Counted from the stretch's first letter, positions 17,095 through 25,599 are shown. The stretch is 37,315 nucleotides of DNA from Bacteroidales bacterium (GCA_023229525.1 JALNZC010000040.1:1-37315), one strand, 5' to 3'. Notes: generated from the letters alone by a model not told the origin. Numbers and translations: made by a program.

Positions 17095-17145
17095 AACTTA
17101 AATGAGTTGGTGTTGTTAAAATTGTGTTAATCTGATGGGGTTGGT

Positions 17146-17176
17146 TTTGAAAATTGCCGGATAATCAGCATCTTTG
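17146..17176 (+). promoter_or_regulatory. Promoter of the lipoprotein-PepSY pair
   Basis: TTTG (17146-17149), 19-bp spacer, CATCTTTG (17169-17176). The -33 box is perfect and the -7 box has one mismatch in the TA. It lies 22 bp before ATG 17199, supporting that start rather than an in-frame start at 17154. Confidence 0.55.
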
Positions 17177-17198
17177 CATCAAAATCAATCCTTTCATT

Positions 17199-17753
17199 AT
17201 GATAAACAGACATTTACCCCTCTACATTATTTTTCTTTTTTTGATTGCAGCCTGCAATCAGGACGCTAAAAATGAAACTTCCGGAACCAAGACAGATACA
17301 GCGCGGATTACTGTACTGACTTTTGAGAAACAGGCCGATACCCTGACAAACAAACCGGTGATTATCGAAGGTACCGTATTGCACACCTGTAAACATAGTG
17401 GTAAACGGATGTTCCTCGTGGATGGCACCGACAGTATCCGGGTCGAGATCACCGCCGGAGAGAAGATCGCCAAATTTGACGAGTCCCTGATCGGAAGCCG
17501 GGTCAAAGTTATCGGGACCCTGATGGAAGAACGCATCGATACACGATATCTCAACGAATGGGAAGCTGAGGTAAAGGAACCGGAGACAAATCATGAAGTG
17601 GGCGTCCATACTGGTGCTAAGGGACATGAAGATCAGGGTGCCCAGGAAAAACTGGACCAGATCAACGCCTTACGTGCCGACTTGAAAAACAGCGGAAAAG
17701 ATCATCTCTCCTTTTATTCCATCGAAGCCATTAGCTTCTCGGTCCTTAAATAA
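17199..17753 (+). CDS. OB-fold-like lipoprotein, function unknown
   Basis: A 184-residue predicted lipoprotein. The signal ends in lipobox IAAC (Cys about 19), followed by a short linker. Residues of about 40-125 look like an OB-fold strand pattern (VIIEGTVLHTC, MFLVDGTDSIRVEI, LIGSRVKVIGTLMEER), as in tRNA_anti-like extracytoplasmic proteins. The CKHSGKRMF stretch (Cys and His together) could bind a metal, but that is inference. The C-terminus is a helix-rich tail. The gene ends 2 bp before the PepSY-type gene, so the two probably act together at the membrane. Other possibility: a periplasmic heme- or metal-handling factor. Confidence 0.65.
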   Translation: MINRHLPLYIIFLFLIAACNQDAKNETSGTKTDTARITVLTFEKQADTLTNKPVIIEGTVLHTCKHSGKRMFLVDGTDSIRVEITAGEKIAKFDESLIGSRVKVIGTLMEERIDTRYLNEWEAEVKEPETNHEVGVHTGAKGHEDQGAQEKLDQINALRADLKNSGKDHLSFYSIEAISFSVLK

Positions 17754-17755
17754 CG

Positions 17756-18322
17756 ATGCAAACCAAGACACTACGCCGGTGGAATAATATCCTTCATCGC
17801 GATATCGGTTATTTATGTTTCGGGATGACGATCATTTATGCCATCTCGGGTATAGTATTGAATCATTTTAAATCCGGTGACTTTCTTCACCCGGATTACA
17901 GCAAATCTTACAGTGAACATACTATTGCCCTTCCCAAAGACAATAAAGTCGATCAAACCTATGTGTTTTCAGTTCTGGATCAGCTCAGTGACCGGGGGCA
18001 TTATAAAAGTTACATCACAGGCGAAGGCTATCTCCAGATCTTCCTTAACAATGGATTCATCTATGTTGACCTGACAAATGGCCAGGCACAGATGGAGAAA
18101 AAAGTAACCCGTTACCTGATCAAGGAATTTAACCTGCTTCACTATAATAACCTGAAAAGGGTATACACCTGGTTTTCTGACCTCTATGCTGTGGGACTGA
18201 TCATCCTTGCCATCACTGGTTTATTCGTCCTGCGCGGAAAAAACGGGTTCATCGGTCGTGGAGCCTGGCTTACGGCTGTTGGAATCTTACTCCCAGCGCT
18301 GTTTCTTTTATTCTACATGTAG
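17756..18322 (+). CDS. PepSY-associated transmembrane protein
   Basis: A 188-residue membrane protein. It opens with NNILHRDIGYLCFGMTIIYAISGIVLNH, the PepSY_TM-type helix with flanking histidines (shown here only by its ends NNILHRDIGY and ISGIVLNH). An extracytoplasmic PepSY-like domain follows (about 45-120), and two more membrane segments lie at about 137-158 and 165-187. Such proteins occur with iron-siderophore reductases and other envelope redox genes. The histidines could be heme ligands; I infer this only from position. It is translationally adjacent (2-bp gap) to the OB-fold-like lipoprotein and is followed by a terminator-like hairpin at 18446. Confidence 0.75.
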   Translation: MQTKTLRRWNNILHRDIGYLCFGMTIIYAISGIVLNHFKSGDFLHPDYSKSYSEHTIALPKDNKVDQTYVFSVLDQLSDRGHYKSYITGEGYLQIFLNNGFIYVDLTNGQAQMEKKVTRYLIKEFNLLHYNNLKRVYTWFSDLYAVGLIILAITGLFVLRGKNGFIGRGAWLTAVGILLPALFLLFYM

Positions 18323-18629
18323 CTGTTACCTACCTTCAAAGGATGATCCCGCCGCAGAACAGTGAGTTATCCCCGAGAATTATTCTTATTCGCCACAAGC
18401 TGTGGGGAACTAACCCCTACGGAGATCAGACCCCAATCTCCCGGCCCTCATTCTGAGGCGATTTATTATTTTTTCTGACATTTTTTCCGGAATGAGTCTA
18501 AATAAAATATAGTACGATTTTTGTCGTTATTAATCTGAACTCAATCACTCAATCACTATAATGATCAGGTTATCTTAAATTTTTAAACAGACTCATAATC
18601 ATTCAATAAATCATTTAAATCCAAACAAA
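18323..18629. other. 307-bp intergenic region
   Basis: No coding sequence is seen. It holds two hairpins (GGAGAT 18421-18426 with ATCTCC 18436-18441; CCTCA 18446-18450 with TGAGG 18454-18458) and, nearer the next gene, a tandem TCAATCAC pair at about 18541-18556 in an AT-rich leader. No clear TAnnTTTG box was found for the downstream gene. Confidence 0.6.
18446..18475 (+). terminator. Rho-independent-like terminator
   Basis: CCTCA (18446-18450), 3-nt loop, TGAGG (18454-18458), followed closely by a T-rich run (TTTATTATTTTTT). It fits the end of the transcript carrying the lipoprotein and PepSY-type genes. The stem is only 5 bp. Confidence 0.5.
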
Positions 18630-19520
18630 ATGTATATTATAACAGCAGCAACAGGTAATATCGGCAAGGCGCTGGCCACTGGATTACTTGCCAAAGGAAA
18701 AAAAGTCAGGGTGATCGGACGCAGCGCCGATAAGCTTAAAGAACTCGCAGAAAAAGGCGCTGAACCCTTTGTTGGCGATGTGAAAGATGCAGCCTTTATC
18801 AAAGACGCATTTAAATATGGGACCGCGGTTTTCTGTCTTATACCTCCCAACCCCCTTTCAGCAGATTTCAGGGCAGAACAGGATTTGATCGCTCGTAATT
18901 ATCGTGATGCCGTTAAGTCAAATCATATCCGGTATGCTGTGCTTCTCAGCAGCATCGGCGCACATCTCCGTAACGGAGCGGGTGTGGTCGACGGACTTGG
19001 CGCTATGGAAGAGTTTTTCAAAGGATTGAAAGAGGTGAATGTACTCAACTTGCGTCCGAGTTATTTTCTCGAAAATCTCTATGGTCAGATCGGCACGATC
19101 AAGGCAATGGGCATCATGGGATCATCGGTCAAAGGTGATATTTCTCTCCCTATTGTGGCCACCAGGGATATTGCCGCAATAGCAACCAAACGTCTTCTTG
19201 AATTGGCATTCAGGGGGAATACCATTGAATATGTGCTTGGTTCCCGTGATATATCCTATGATGAAATTGCCTCAATTGTCGGTAAAGCCATCGGCAAGCC
19301 AGATCTCCGGTATGTCCAGTTTTCTTACGAAGATGCTAAAAATGCAATGGTCCAGTCAGGCTTCGTCTCGGAAAATGTCGCTGAACTTTTCAATGGCCTG
19401 TCCAAAGGAATGAATAATGGAACGGCGTTGAATGCCCATCACCGTACGGCAGAAAACACCACACTGACATCTATCGAGGAGTTCGCCCAATGGTTTGCAA
19501 ATGCTTATAGTCAGGCATAA
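18630..19520 (+). CDS. NmrA-like NAD(P)-binding reductase
   Basis: A 296-residue atypical SDR of the NmrA/HSCARG/azoreductase-like group. The N-terminus TAATGNIGKALATGLL carries the glycine-rich NAD(P) motif (GNIG), and VRVIGRSADKL is consistent with NADP preference (Arg after strand 2). There is no Tyr-x-x-x-Lys catalytic motif where classic SDRs have it, normal for the group. The C-terminal part (PSYFLENLYGQIGTIKAMG, TLTSIEEFAQWF) is also typical. Members act as redox sensors or quinone/azo reductases; which applies cannot be told. It stands alone: hairpins lie upstream and a palindromic repeat downstream. Confidence 0.88.
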   Translation: MYIITAATGNIGKALATGLLAKGKKVRVIGRSADKLKELAEKGAEPFVGDVKDAAFIKDAFKYGTAVFCLIPPNPLSADFRAEQDLIARNYRDAVKSNHIRYAVLLSSIGAHLRNGAGVVDGLGAMEEFFKGLKEVNVLNLRPSYFLENLYGQIGTIKAMGIMGSSVKGDISLPIVATRDIAAIATKRLLELAFRGNTIEYVLGSRDISYDEIASIVGKAIGKPDLRYVQFSYEDAKNAMVQSGFVSENVAELFNGLSKGMNNGTALNAHHRTAENTTLTSIEEFAQWFANAYSQA

Positions 19521-19606
19521 CCACATCAACCGGTAATATCTTTGACAACTTTTCTTTTACGCAGGAGAGGATCAAAGCTATTTTAGCTATATTTTTGATT
19601 CCCGAT

Positions 19607-19654
19607 CACCTCACCCCCTTCTCTCTTTCCTAGAGGAGCAGCGGGGGGTAGGTG
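19607..19654. repeat. Palindromic intergenic element, copy A
   Basis: CACCT (19607-19611) pairs with AGGTG (19650-19654), and after one bulged C, ACCCCC (19613-19618) pairs with GGGGGT (19644-19649), giving an 11-bp stem. The left arm begins CACCTCACCC, exactly as in copy B at 25020, and both are followed by GAAATC(G/A)AT. It lies 26 bp before the GH92 start. A perfect TAnnTTTG (TATTTTTG, 19590-19597) without a -33 box lies just upstream, so the element may be in the GH92 leader. Confidence 0.6.
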
Positions 19655-19680
19655 TTGAAATCGATAAACATTGTAGTTAT

Positions 19681-22005
19681 ATGAAGAAAGTATTACCGGC
19701 ACTTTTGGTTTTATTATTGCCGCAAGCGTTTTTTGCGCAGCAGATATCGCTGACTCAGTATGTAAATCCTTTCATCGGCACCCAGGAAATGGGGCACACC
19801 TTCCCGGGAGCTTGTCTTCCCTTCGGCTTTGTTCAGCTTAGCCCCGATACGGATACCATTCCGTATGAAAAAGAGGGAAAATACAATCCTGAAGTTTATC
19901 GTTATTGTGCCGGTTATCAATATCTTGATAACACCATTGTGGGATTCAGCCATACTCATTTTAACGGGACTGGTCATTCCGATCTTGGCGATTTTTTACT
20001 GATGCCAACTGTTGGGAAATTACAACTTAATCCGGGCACTGCAGAACATCCCGAAACCGGTTACCGGTCTCGGTTCCGTAAAGAGACCGAACAGGCTTCC
20101 CCCGGCTATTACCGTGTCCACCTGGATGATCCGGATGTGGAAGCTGAGCTGACAGCAACAACACGGTGTGGCTTCCATCAATATACTTTCCCGAAAAGCG
20201 ATAGTGTACATTTTGTTCTCGACATGGTCCATGGTATCTATAATTACGATGGGAAAGTGCTGTGGGCATATGTTCGGGTTGTGAACGACACACTGGTAAC
20301 CGGATATCGCATGACCAGCGGATGGGCCAGGAACCGTTATATTTATTTTGCCATGGTTTTTTCGAAACCAATTACCAGTTATGGTTACATAAATGCCGAC
20401 CGTCCTGTTTACCGCGGTTTCTGGCGAAAGTTCAACATATACGATAATTTCCCTGAAATGGCGGGAAAAAAGATCAGGGCTCATTTTGATTTTACAACCT
20501 CATCCGGTGAAAAAATCAAAGTGAAAATAGGACTTTCGGCAGTGAGTATGAAAGGTGCACTGAAAAACCTGGAAACGGAAATCCCGTATTGGGACTTCGA
20601 AAAAACACGTGCCGAAGCAAATACAATCTGGGAAAATGAGTTGAATAAGATCAGGATCGATGGAACTGACGATCAAAAAATCAACTTTTATACGGCGTTT
20701 TATCATGCGTTGCAATCACCCATGATTTACATGGATGTTGATGGCCGGTACCGCGGTATTGATCAGGAAATCCATCAGGCTGTAGGATTCACCAACTATA
20801 CTACCTTTTCCCTCTGGGACACTTACCGTGCACTTCATCCGTTGTTGACGCTGTTGTACCCTCAACGAACTTCCGATATGGTGAATTCGATGCTGGCCCA
20901 TTTCGACCAGAGTGCTGAGAAAATGCTACCCGTTTGGTCACACCATGGAAACGAAAACTGGTGCATGATCGGGTACCACAGTGTAGCTGTCATAGCCGAT
21001 GCATGGGTGAAAGGGATCCGGGGGTACGATGGTGGAAAGGCCTTCAGGGCCTGTGTATCTACTGCCACCAATAGATATTACGATGGCATTGGCGATTATA
21101 TGAAGCTCGGATTTGTTCCTGAGGATAAATTGGGAAATTCGGCTTCCATCACGTTGGAATATGCTTATGATGATTTTACCATTGCGCAGTTTGCCAAAGC
21201 GCTTGAACGTTCGGACGAAACATCAGGGATCGAAAAAATGGCGGCAACGGAACAGATCCCGGTATTCACTCAACGCGCCGGGAACTTCAGAAACCTCTTT
21301 GATAAATCCACCGGTTTTATTCGTGCTAAAAATTCTGACGGATCGTGGAAAATGCCTTTCGATCCGCTCAGTACGCATGGACAGGGTTTCATTGAAGGAA
21401 ATTCATGGAATTATTCATTTTTTGTTCCGCAGAATGTTCCCGGCTTGATCAGTCTGATGGGCGGAGATAAACCCTTTATTCGCCGGCTGGATTCGTTGTT
21501 TACCATGCGTCTCGACGATACGTATTTTGCCGAAACTGAAGATGTAACCCGGGAGGGTTTGATCGGAAATTATGTCCATGGAAATGAACCCAGCCATCAT
21601 GTCGCTTATCTTTATAACTGGACAAGTCAACCCTGGAAAACGCAGGAACGGATTCATCTGATTGTGAATGCCATGTACCACAATAAGCCCAATGGGCTCT
21701 GTGGTAACGACGACTGCGGACAAATGAGTGCATGGTATATTTTCAGCGTGCTTGGTTTTTACCCGGTCTGTCCCGGAACCACCGGATATGCTATCGGCAG
21801 CCCGTGCGTTTCTTCAGCAACCCTTTCATTGCCCGATGGAAAGTCACTCATCATCAAGGCCATAGATTTAAATGATCATAACATTTATATCAAATCGACG
21901 ACCCTCAATGGAAAACCCCTTGATAAACCTTTTATTGATCATGCAGACCTGATTTCGGGTGGAGAGCTGATCTTTCATATGGGGGCAAGGCCGAAGATAA
22001 AGTAG
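19681..22005 (+). CDS. Secreted GH92 alpha-mannosidase
   Basis: A 774-residue glycoside hydrolase of family 92, whose members are calcium-dependent exo-alpha-mannosidases acting on N-glycans and yeast mannan. The signal peptide (MKKVLPALLVLLLPQAFFAQ) exports it; no lipobox is seen. The N-terminal domain opens YVNPFIGTQEMGHTFPGACLPFG, shown by its ends. The catalytic (alpha/alpha)6 domain carries EGNSWNY (about 572), HGNEPSHH (about 633) and GNDDCGQMSAWY (about 675), the three family blocks containing the acid, calcium-linked and base residues. After EGNSWNY the sequence is FFVPQN, whereas I recall WFVPHD as usual. There is no susC/susD pair nearby, so it is not in a visible polysaccharide utilisation locus. 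Confidence 0.93.
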   Translation: MKKVLPALLVLLLPQAFFAQQISLTQYVNPFIGTQEMGHTFPGACLPFGFVQLSPDTDTIPYEKEGKYNPEVYRYCAGYQYLDNTIVGFSHTHFNGTGHSDLGDFLLMPTVGKLQLNPGTAEHPETGYRSRFRKETEQASPGYYRVHLDDPDVEAELTATTRCGFHQYTFPKSDSVHFVLDMVHGIYNYDGKVLWAYVRVVNDTLVTGYRMTSGWARNRYIYFAMVFSKPITSYGYINADRPVYRGFWRKFNIYDNFPEMAGKKIRAHFDFTTSSGEKIKVKIGLSAVSMKGALKNLETEIPYWDFEKTRAEANTIWENELNKIRIDGTDDQKINFYTAFYHALQSPMIYMDVDGRYRGIDQEIHQAVGFTNYTTFSLWDTYRALHPLLTLLYPQRTSDMVNSMLAHFDQSAEKMLPVWSHHGNENWCMIGYHSVAVIADAWVKGIRGYDGGKAFRACVSTATNRYYDGIGDYMKLGFVPEDKLGNSASITLEYAYDDFTIAQFAKALERSDETSGIEKMAATEQIPVFTQRAGNFRNLFDKSTGFIRAKNSDGSWKMPFDPLSTHGQGFIEGNSWNYSFFVPQNVPGLISLMGGDKPFIRRLDSLFTMRLDDTYFAETEDVTREGLIGNYVHGNEPSHHVAYLYNWTSQPWKTQERIHLIVNAMYHNKPNGLCGNDDCGQMSAWYIFSVLGFYPVCPGTTGYAIGSPCVSSATLSLPDGKSLIIKAIDLNDHNIYIKSTTLNGKPLDKPFIDHADLISGGELIFHMGARPKIK

Positions 22006-22023
22006 GATTGACGATAATTACAC

Positions 22024-22054
22024 TTCAGGCATAGAAAAAATAATCATAACTTTG
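22024..22054 (+). promoter_or_regulatory. Promoter of the subtilase gene
   Basis: TTCA (22024-22027), 19-bp spacer, TAACTTTG (22047-22054). The -7 box is a perfect TAnnTTTG; the -33 element is weak. It leaves a leader of about 65 bp before ATG 22125. Confidence 0.5.
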
Positions 22055-22124
22055 CACAAAGGATCCTGATTTTTTCTCATTGTGGATTTCCTGAAGAGGA
22101 GTATTAACCTTAACCTCATTGATT

Positions 22125-23804
22125 ATGAAACAATTATTCGCTATAACTTTCATGTTATTGTTTACCTCTGGCCTGTTTGCCCAGGAAGAAAAACATGTAG
22201 TTTTTCTGAAGGATAAAGACAACAACCCATATTCCCTTTCCGACCCTCTTGCATTTCTCACCCAACGGTCAATTGATCGACGCACTAACTATAGTATACC
22301 ACTCGACATAAAGGATCTTCCTGTAACACCTTCCTATGTTTCACAAATTGCGGCTACCGGGGCCACAGTGGTTTATTCCCTGAAATGGTTCAACGCCGTA
22401 GTGGTAAACACTAATAATCCAACGATACTGGCCGCTATTGCAGCGCTTCCGTTCGTTGATCATGTGGACCAGGTTCTGCCCAAAAACCCTGTTCAGGTAA
22501 ACGGAGAATCGGGTGTAAAACAGATGGATGGGATTCCTCCTTACACTTTAACATTACCTGTCTCCATTGTTGAAAATAAATCGACCGGCGTTATCAATTA
22601 TGGCGATGCCTATAACCAGACACATATGATCTCCGTTGATGGCCTGCATAACCTCGGTTATACAGGTCAGGGTATGATGATTGCCATATTGGATGCAGGA
22701 TTTTATCATGTGGACCAAATTCCGGCTTTTGACAGCCTCTGGCTCAACAATCGAATCCTTGGAACCCGTGATTTCAATATCCCCGGAAATAATGTATTTG
22801 GCGATGACATGCACAGTCATGGCACCAGTGTCCTTTCCACAATGGGTGCCAATCTCCCGGGACAGATGGTGGGAACAGCCCCTGATGCTTCTTTTTGGCT
22901 CGTCCGGACCGAGGTAGGAGATTATGAAGCGCTGATTGAAGAATATAACTGGGCCGGTGGCGCTGAATTTGCCGATAGCCTTGGCGTTGATGTCATCAAT
23001 TCATCGCTGGGGTATACCACATTCGATAACCCTGTTTACAATCATACCTATGCCGATATGGATGGCAATACCACCCCTATAACCCGGGCAGCCGATCTTG
23101 CTACAAGCCGCGGTATGATTGTAGTCAACAGTGCCGGAAACGAAGGAGGGTCTCCATGGCAATATATTGGAGCCCCGGCTGATGGGGATAGTGTATTTTC
23201 CATTGGAGCTGTTGATGCATACGGGTTTTATGCTTATTTCAGTTCAACGGGACCGACCTATGATGGCCGGATTAAGCCTGATGTCACTGCACAGGGTGAA
23301 GAGACAACTGTAATTGCCGGATGGGGTGGCGTGGTTCAGGGAAGCGGAACTTCTTTCTCTTCTCCTATCATGGCCGGCGCTATGGCCTGTTTATGGCAAT
23401 CATCGCCGGGATTTTCCGCACAGCAACTCCGTGAAGCGGTTAGATATACCGCTTCGCATGCTGCTTCACCCGACAACCAATACGGATGGGGAATTCCCAA
23501 CATGGTGAATGCCAGAATAATTCTTTCAGCCCCTTCTTCATCACCCGGAACTCAACAAACCTACACCCTTTTTCCGGTACCTTTTTATAGTTCTCCATGG
23601 CTTAAAAGTAACCTGAAAAAACCGGAGGCTGCGACGATTGAGATTATTTCTATTTCCGGACAGTTGATGAGCACACGCAATCTCAACATAAACAGTTCAA
23701 CAACCATGGAACTGAATGATTTTAATGCAATGCCATCCGGTCTTTATCTCGTTCGCATTATCAGTTCTTCCGAGCAACAGGTACTCAGAGCCGTGAAATT
23801 ATAA
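22125..23804 (+). CDS. T9SS-secreted subtilisin-like protease (S8)
   Basis: A 559-residue extracellular serine protease. The signal peptide MKQLFAITFMLLFTSGLFAQ is followed by a prodomain-like region, then the S8 domain with the triad Asp190 (ILDAGF), His232 (HSHGTSV) and Ser410 (GTSFSSP), plus the oxyanion Asn in NSAGNEGG. The C-terminal ~80 residues (TLFPVPFY, IISISGQLM, MPSGLYLVRI, ending LRAVKL) have the type A sorting-domain pattern, so export should use the Por/T9SS machinery. ATG 22125 is preferred to an upstream in-frame TTG at 22119. It has its own promoter and is followed by a 178-bp gap. Likely role: extracellular protein degradation or processing. Confidence 0.92.
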   Translation: MKQLFAITFMLLFTSGLFAQEEKHVVFLKDKDNNPYSLSDPLAFLTQRSIDRRTNYSIPLDIKDLPVTPSYVSQIAATGATVVYSLKWFNAVVVNTNNPTILAAIAALPFVDHVDQVLPKNPVQVNGESGVKQMDGIPPYTLTLPVSIVENKSTGVINYGDAYNQTHMISVDGLHNLGYTGQGMMIAILDAGFYHVDQIPAFDSLWLNNRILGTRDFNIPGNNVFGDDMHSHGTSVLSTMGANLPGQMVGTAPDASFWLVRTEVGDYEALIEEYNWAGGAEFADSLGVDVINSSLGYTTFDNPVYNHTYADMDGNTTPITRAADLATSRGMIVVNSAGNEGGSPWQYIGAPADGDSVFSIGAVDAYGFYAYFSSTGPTYDGRIKPDVTAQGEETTVIAGWGGVVQGSGTSFSSPIMAGAMACLWQSSPGFSAQQLREAVRYTASHAASPDNQYGWGIPNMVNARIILSAPSSSPGTQQTYTLFPVPFYSSPWLKSNLKKPEAATIEIISISGQLMSTRNLNINSSTTMELNDFNAMPSGLYLVRIISSSEQQVLRAVKL

Positions 23805-23907
23805 TAATTCTGCACAGATAAAGTTACACTCATTATCTAATCTACCGGAACAAAACCGGTTGTGGAGATCGTATATCTTATTCAGAAAAATATTTTTCCT
23901 GAAAAGC

Positions 23908-23938
23908 TTGACTTTACATTTTAAATATAGTATTATTG
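23908..23938 (+). promoter_or_regulatory. Possible promoter of the SPFH operon
   Basis: TTGA (23908-23911), 19-bp spacer, TATTATTG (23931-23938), one mismatch from TAnnTTTG. It lies 44 bp before ATG 23983. Confidence 0.4.
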
Positions 23939-23982
23939 CAAAATCATTTTGATATCATAATAATATTATAAAAAGAAAAGTA

Positions 23983-24852
23983 ATGGAAAAAGAAAAAGTT
24001 ACTTCAGCATCATCAGGTTATATCTGTATCTTGGTATTCCTGTTTTTTTTGACCTTGGGTATTTGTGGGCTTGTATTCTATAATCAGCACGTAGCCGTCA
24101 TCATCATCTCTTTGTTGTTTTTTGTATTGGCCATATTCACTGCAATCGGGTTAGCAGTGATTAATCCCAACGAATCGCTGGTACTGATCCTTTTCGGCGA
24201 ATACAAAGGAACATTGAAAGACAATGGATTTTTCTGGGTTAATCCTTTTTATGTCCGGAAGAAAATTTCACTCCGGGCCCGCAATCTTAATCGTGAACCG
24301 ATCAAGGTTAACGATAAACTCGGGAATCCTATCATGATCGGGATTGTGCTTGTCTGGAAAGTGGAAAACACCTATAAAGCTGCCTTTGAAGTGGACGATT
24401 TTGCCCATTTTGTCGATGTTCAGAGTGAAGCAGCAACCCGGAAACTGGCCGGCCATTATGCATATGATAATTTCGATGATGAACAACAGGAGATAACATT
24501 GCGTGCCGGGGGTGAAGAGGTCCACCAGGCGCTGGAAAGAGAACTTTCGGAACGGTTGGCCATGGCCGGTATCAAGGTGCTTGAAGCCAGGATCAGTTAT
24601 CTGGCTTATGCTTCAGAAATTGCTGGTGCTATGTTGCGCCGTCAGCAGGCAACTGCTGTTGTGGCTGCCAGAACCAAGATCGTGGAGGGCGCCGTGAGCA
24701 TGGTGGAACTGGCGCTCGATCAACTCAGTAAAAAGCATGTGGTTGATCTGGATGAGGATAAGAAAGCCACTATGATCAGCAATCTGATGGTGGTACTGTG
24801 TTCCGACAAGGATACCACCCCTGTAGTAAATACCGGAACCCTGCATCAATAG
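23983..24852 (+). CDS. SPFH/band-7 domain membrane protein
   Basis: A 289-residue SPFH (stomatin/prohibitin/flotillin) protein. Two N-terminal hydrophobic segments (about 12-32 and 37-59) anchor it; the SPFH domain runs from about 65 (NPNESLVLILFGEYKGTLKDNGFFWVNPFY, seen by its ends), through VNDKLGNPIMIGIVLVWKV, to an alanine-rich helix (ATAVVAARTKIVEGAVSMV) that normally drives oligomerisation. Such proteins form ring assemblies and organise membrane domains or protease partners. It lies 4 bp before a ribbon-helix-helix gene and then a DUF1648 membrane protein. That trio is recurrent in bacteria as I recall it, so the three probably form one functional unit, though its task is not defined. 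Confidence 0.9.
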   Translation: MEKEKVTSASSGYICILVFLFFLTLGICGLVFYNQHVAVIIISLLFFVLAIFTAIGLAVINPNESLVLILFGEYKGTLKDNGFFWVNPFYVRKKISLRARNLNREPIKVNDKLGNPIMIGIVLVWKVENTYKAAFEVDDFAHFVDVQSEAATRKLAGHYAYDNFDDEQQEITLRAGGEEVHQALERELSERLAMAGIKVLEARISYLAYASEIAGAMLRRQQATAVVAARTKIVEGAVSMVELALDQLSKKHVVDLDEDKKATMISNLMVVLCSDKDTTPVVNTGTLHQ

Positions 24853-24856
24853 ATTT

Positions 24857-25078
24857 ATGGCCAATAAAAAAGTTTTTTTGCTCCGGTTGGATCCGGCTGT
24901 TTACGAAGCACTCGAGAAATGGGCTGCCGATGAATTCCGTTCTGTCAATGGCCAGGTGGAATGGATCATTGACTCCAAACTGAAAGAAAACAAACGTACT
25001 CCGATGAAAAAAATGAATACACCTCACCCTCCGGCCTCCTCTCCTGAAGGTGAAGAGGTGAAATCAATTAAACCATGA
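24857..25078 (+). CDS. Arc-like ribbon-helix-helix protein, extended tail
   Basis: A 73-residue protein. Residues 1-49 are an Arc/MetJ-type ribbon-helix-helix: KKVFLLRLDPAVYEALEKWA, then SVNGQVEWIIDSKLKE, matching short RHH proteins found beside SPFH genes. Most such proteins are near 50 residues. Here about 20 extra residues, including TPHPPASSPEGEE, are encoded by a palindromic repeat (25020-25060) resembling intergenic element A, so the tail is probably an insertion rather than a functional domain. The start is 4 bp after the SPFH stop; the stop overlaps the next gene's start as ATGA. It may autoregulate the operon, but no operator was identified. Confidence 0.85.
   Translation: MANKKVFLLRLDPAVYEALEKWAADEFRSVNGQVEWIIDSKLKENKRTPMKKMNTPHPPASSPEGEEVKSIKP
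25020..25060. repeat. Palindromic element, copy B, within a coding sequence
   Basis: CACCTC (25020-25025) pairs perfectly with GAGGTG (25055-25060); the interior (CTCCTCTCCTGAAGGTGAAG) pairs imperfectly. Left arm CACCTCACCC is identical to copy A. It is in frame in the ribbon-helix-helix gene and has no stop in that frame, adding about 14 residues near the C-terminus. Confidence 0.6.
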
Positions 25079-25599
25079 TTCTTTTCAGAAAAAACAGACC
25101 AGAAGCCGACCGTCCGGTGATCCGTCCTGAAATGGCGCCGGCCGACTGGTTACTTGAAACGCTTGCCTTAATTGGTATTTTAAGCTTTGTTGGAGTTGTG
25201 GTCTATTACTTTCCCAGGCTTCCTGAAATCATTCCAAGTCATTTTAACGGGATTGGAAACCCTGATGGCTATGAGTCCAAGATGTCAATCTGGGCGCTGA
25301 CCGGGGTCGCTTTATTTATTTATACCCTGCTGACCATCATTAACCTCTTCCCTTTCAAATTCAATTTCCCGGTAAAAATCACACCCGGAAATGCTTTGCG
25401 GCATTACACGATGGCCATGAGGTTGATACGTTATCTGAAAGTCATACTTATCTGGATATTTTTCTATAATGGCTTGGTCATTATCCGCATTTCCCAAAAA
25501 TCGGCATCGGGGCTGGGATTCTGGTCTTTACCGATTTTCTTGGGATTGGTTTTTGTACCCGTTATTATCTATTTCATTTTTGCCAGGAAGAGTAGCTAA
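25075..25599 (+). CDS. DUF1648 domain membrane protein
   Basis: A 174-residue membrane protein. Membrane segments are at about 27-44, 76-94, 119-140 and 150-170. The hallmark of DUF1648, LPEIIPSHFNGIGNPDGYESK (here shown by IIPSHFNGIGNPDGY), sits between the first two segments. DUF1648 proteins, related to the N-terminal part of SdpI-type immunity proteins, have no established biochemical role. Its ATGA overlap with the RHH gene implies tight coupling. The last coding part of the operon is followed by a hairpin at 25639. Confidence 0.88.
   Translation: MILFRKNRPEADRPVIRPEMAPADWLLETLALIGILSFVGVVVYYFPRLPEIIPSHFNGIGNPDGYESKMSIWALTGVALFIYTLLTIINLFPFKFNFPVKITPGNALRHYTMAMRLIRYLKVILIWIFFYNGLVIIRISQKSASGLGFWSLPIFLGLVFVPVIIYFIFARKSS

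Noticed and set aside
23844..23860. ACCGG/CCGGT stem after the subtilase as a terminator
   Set aside because: Only 5 bp, loop of 7, no T-run; too weak to call.
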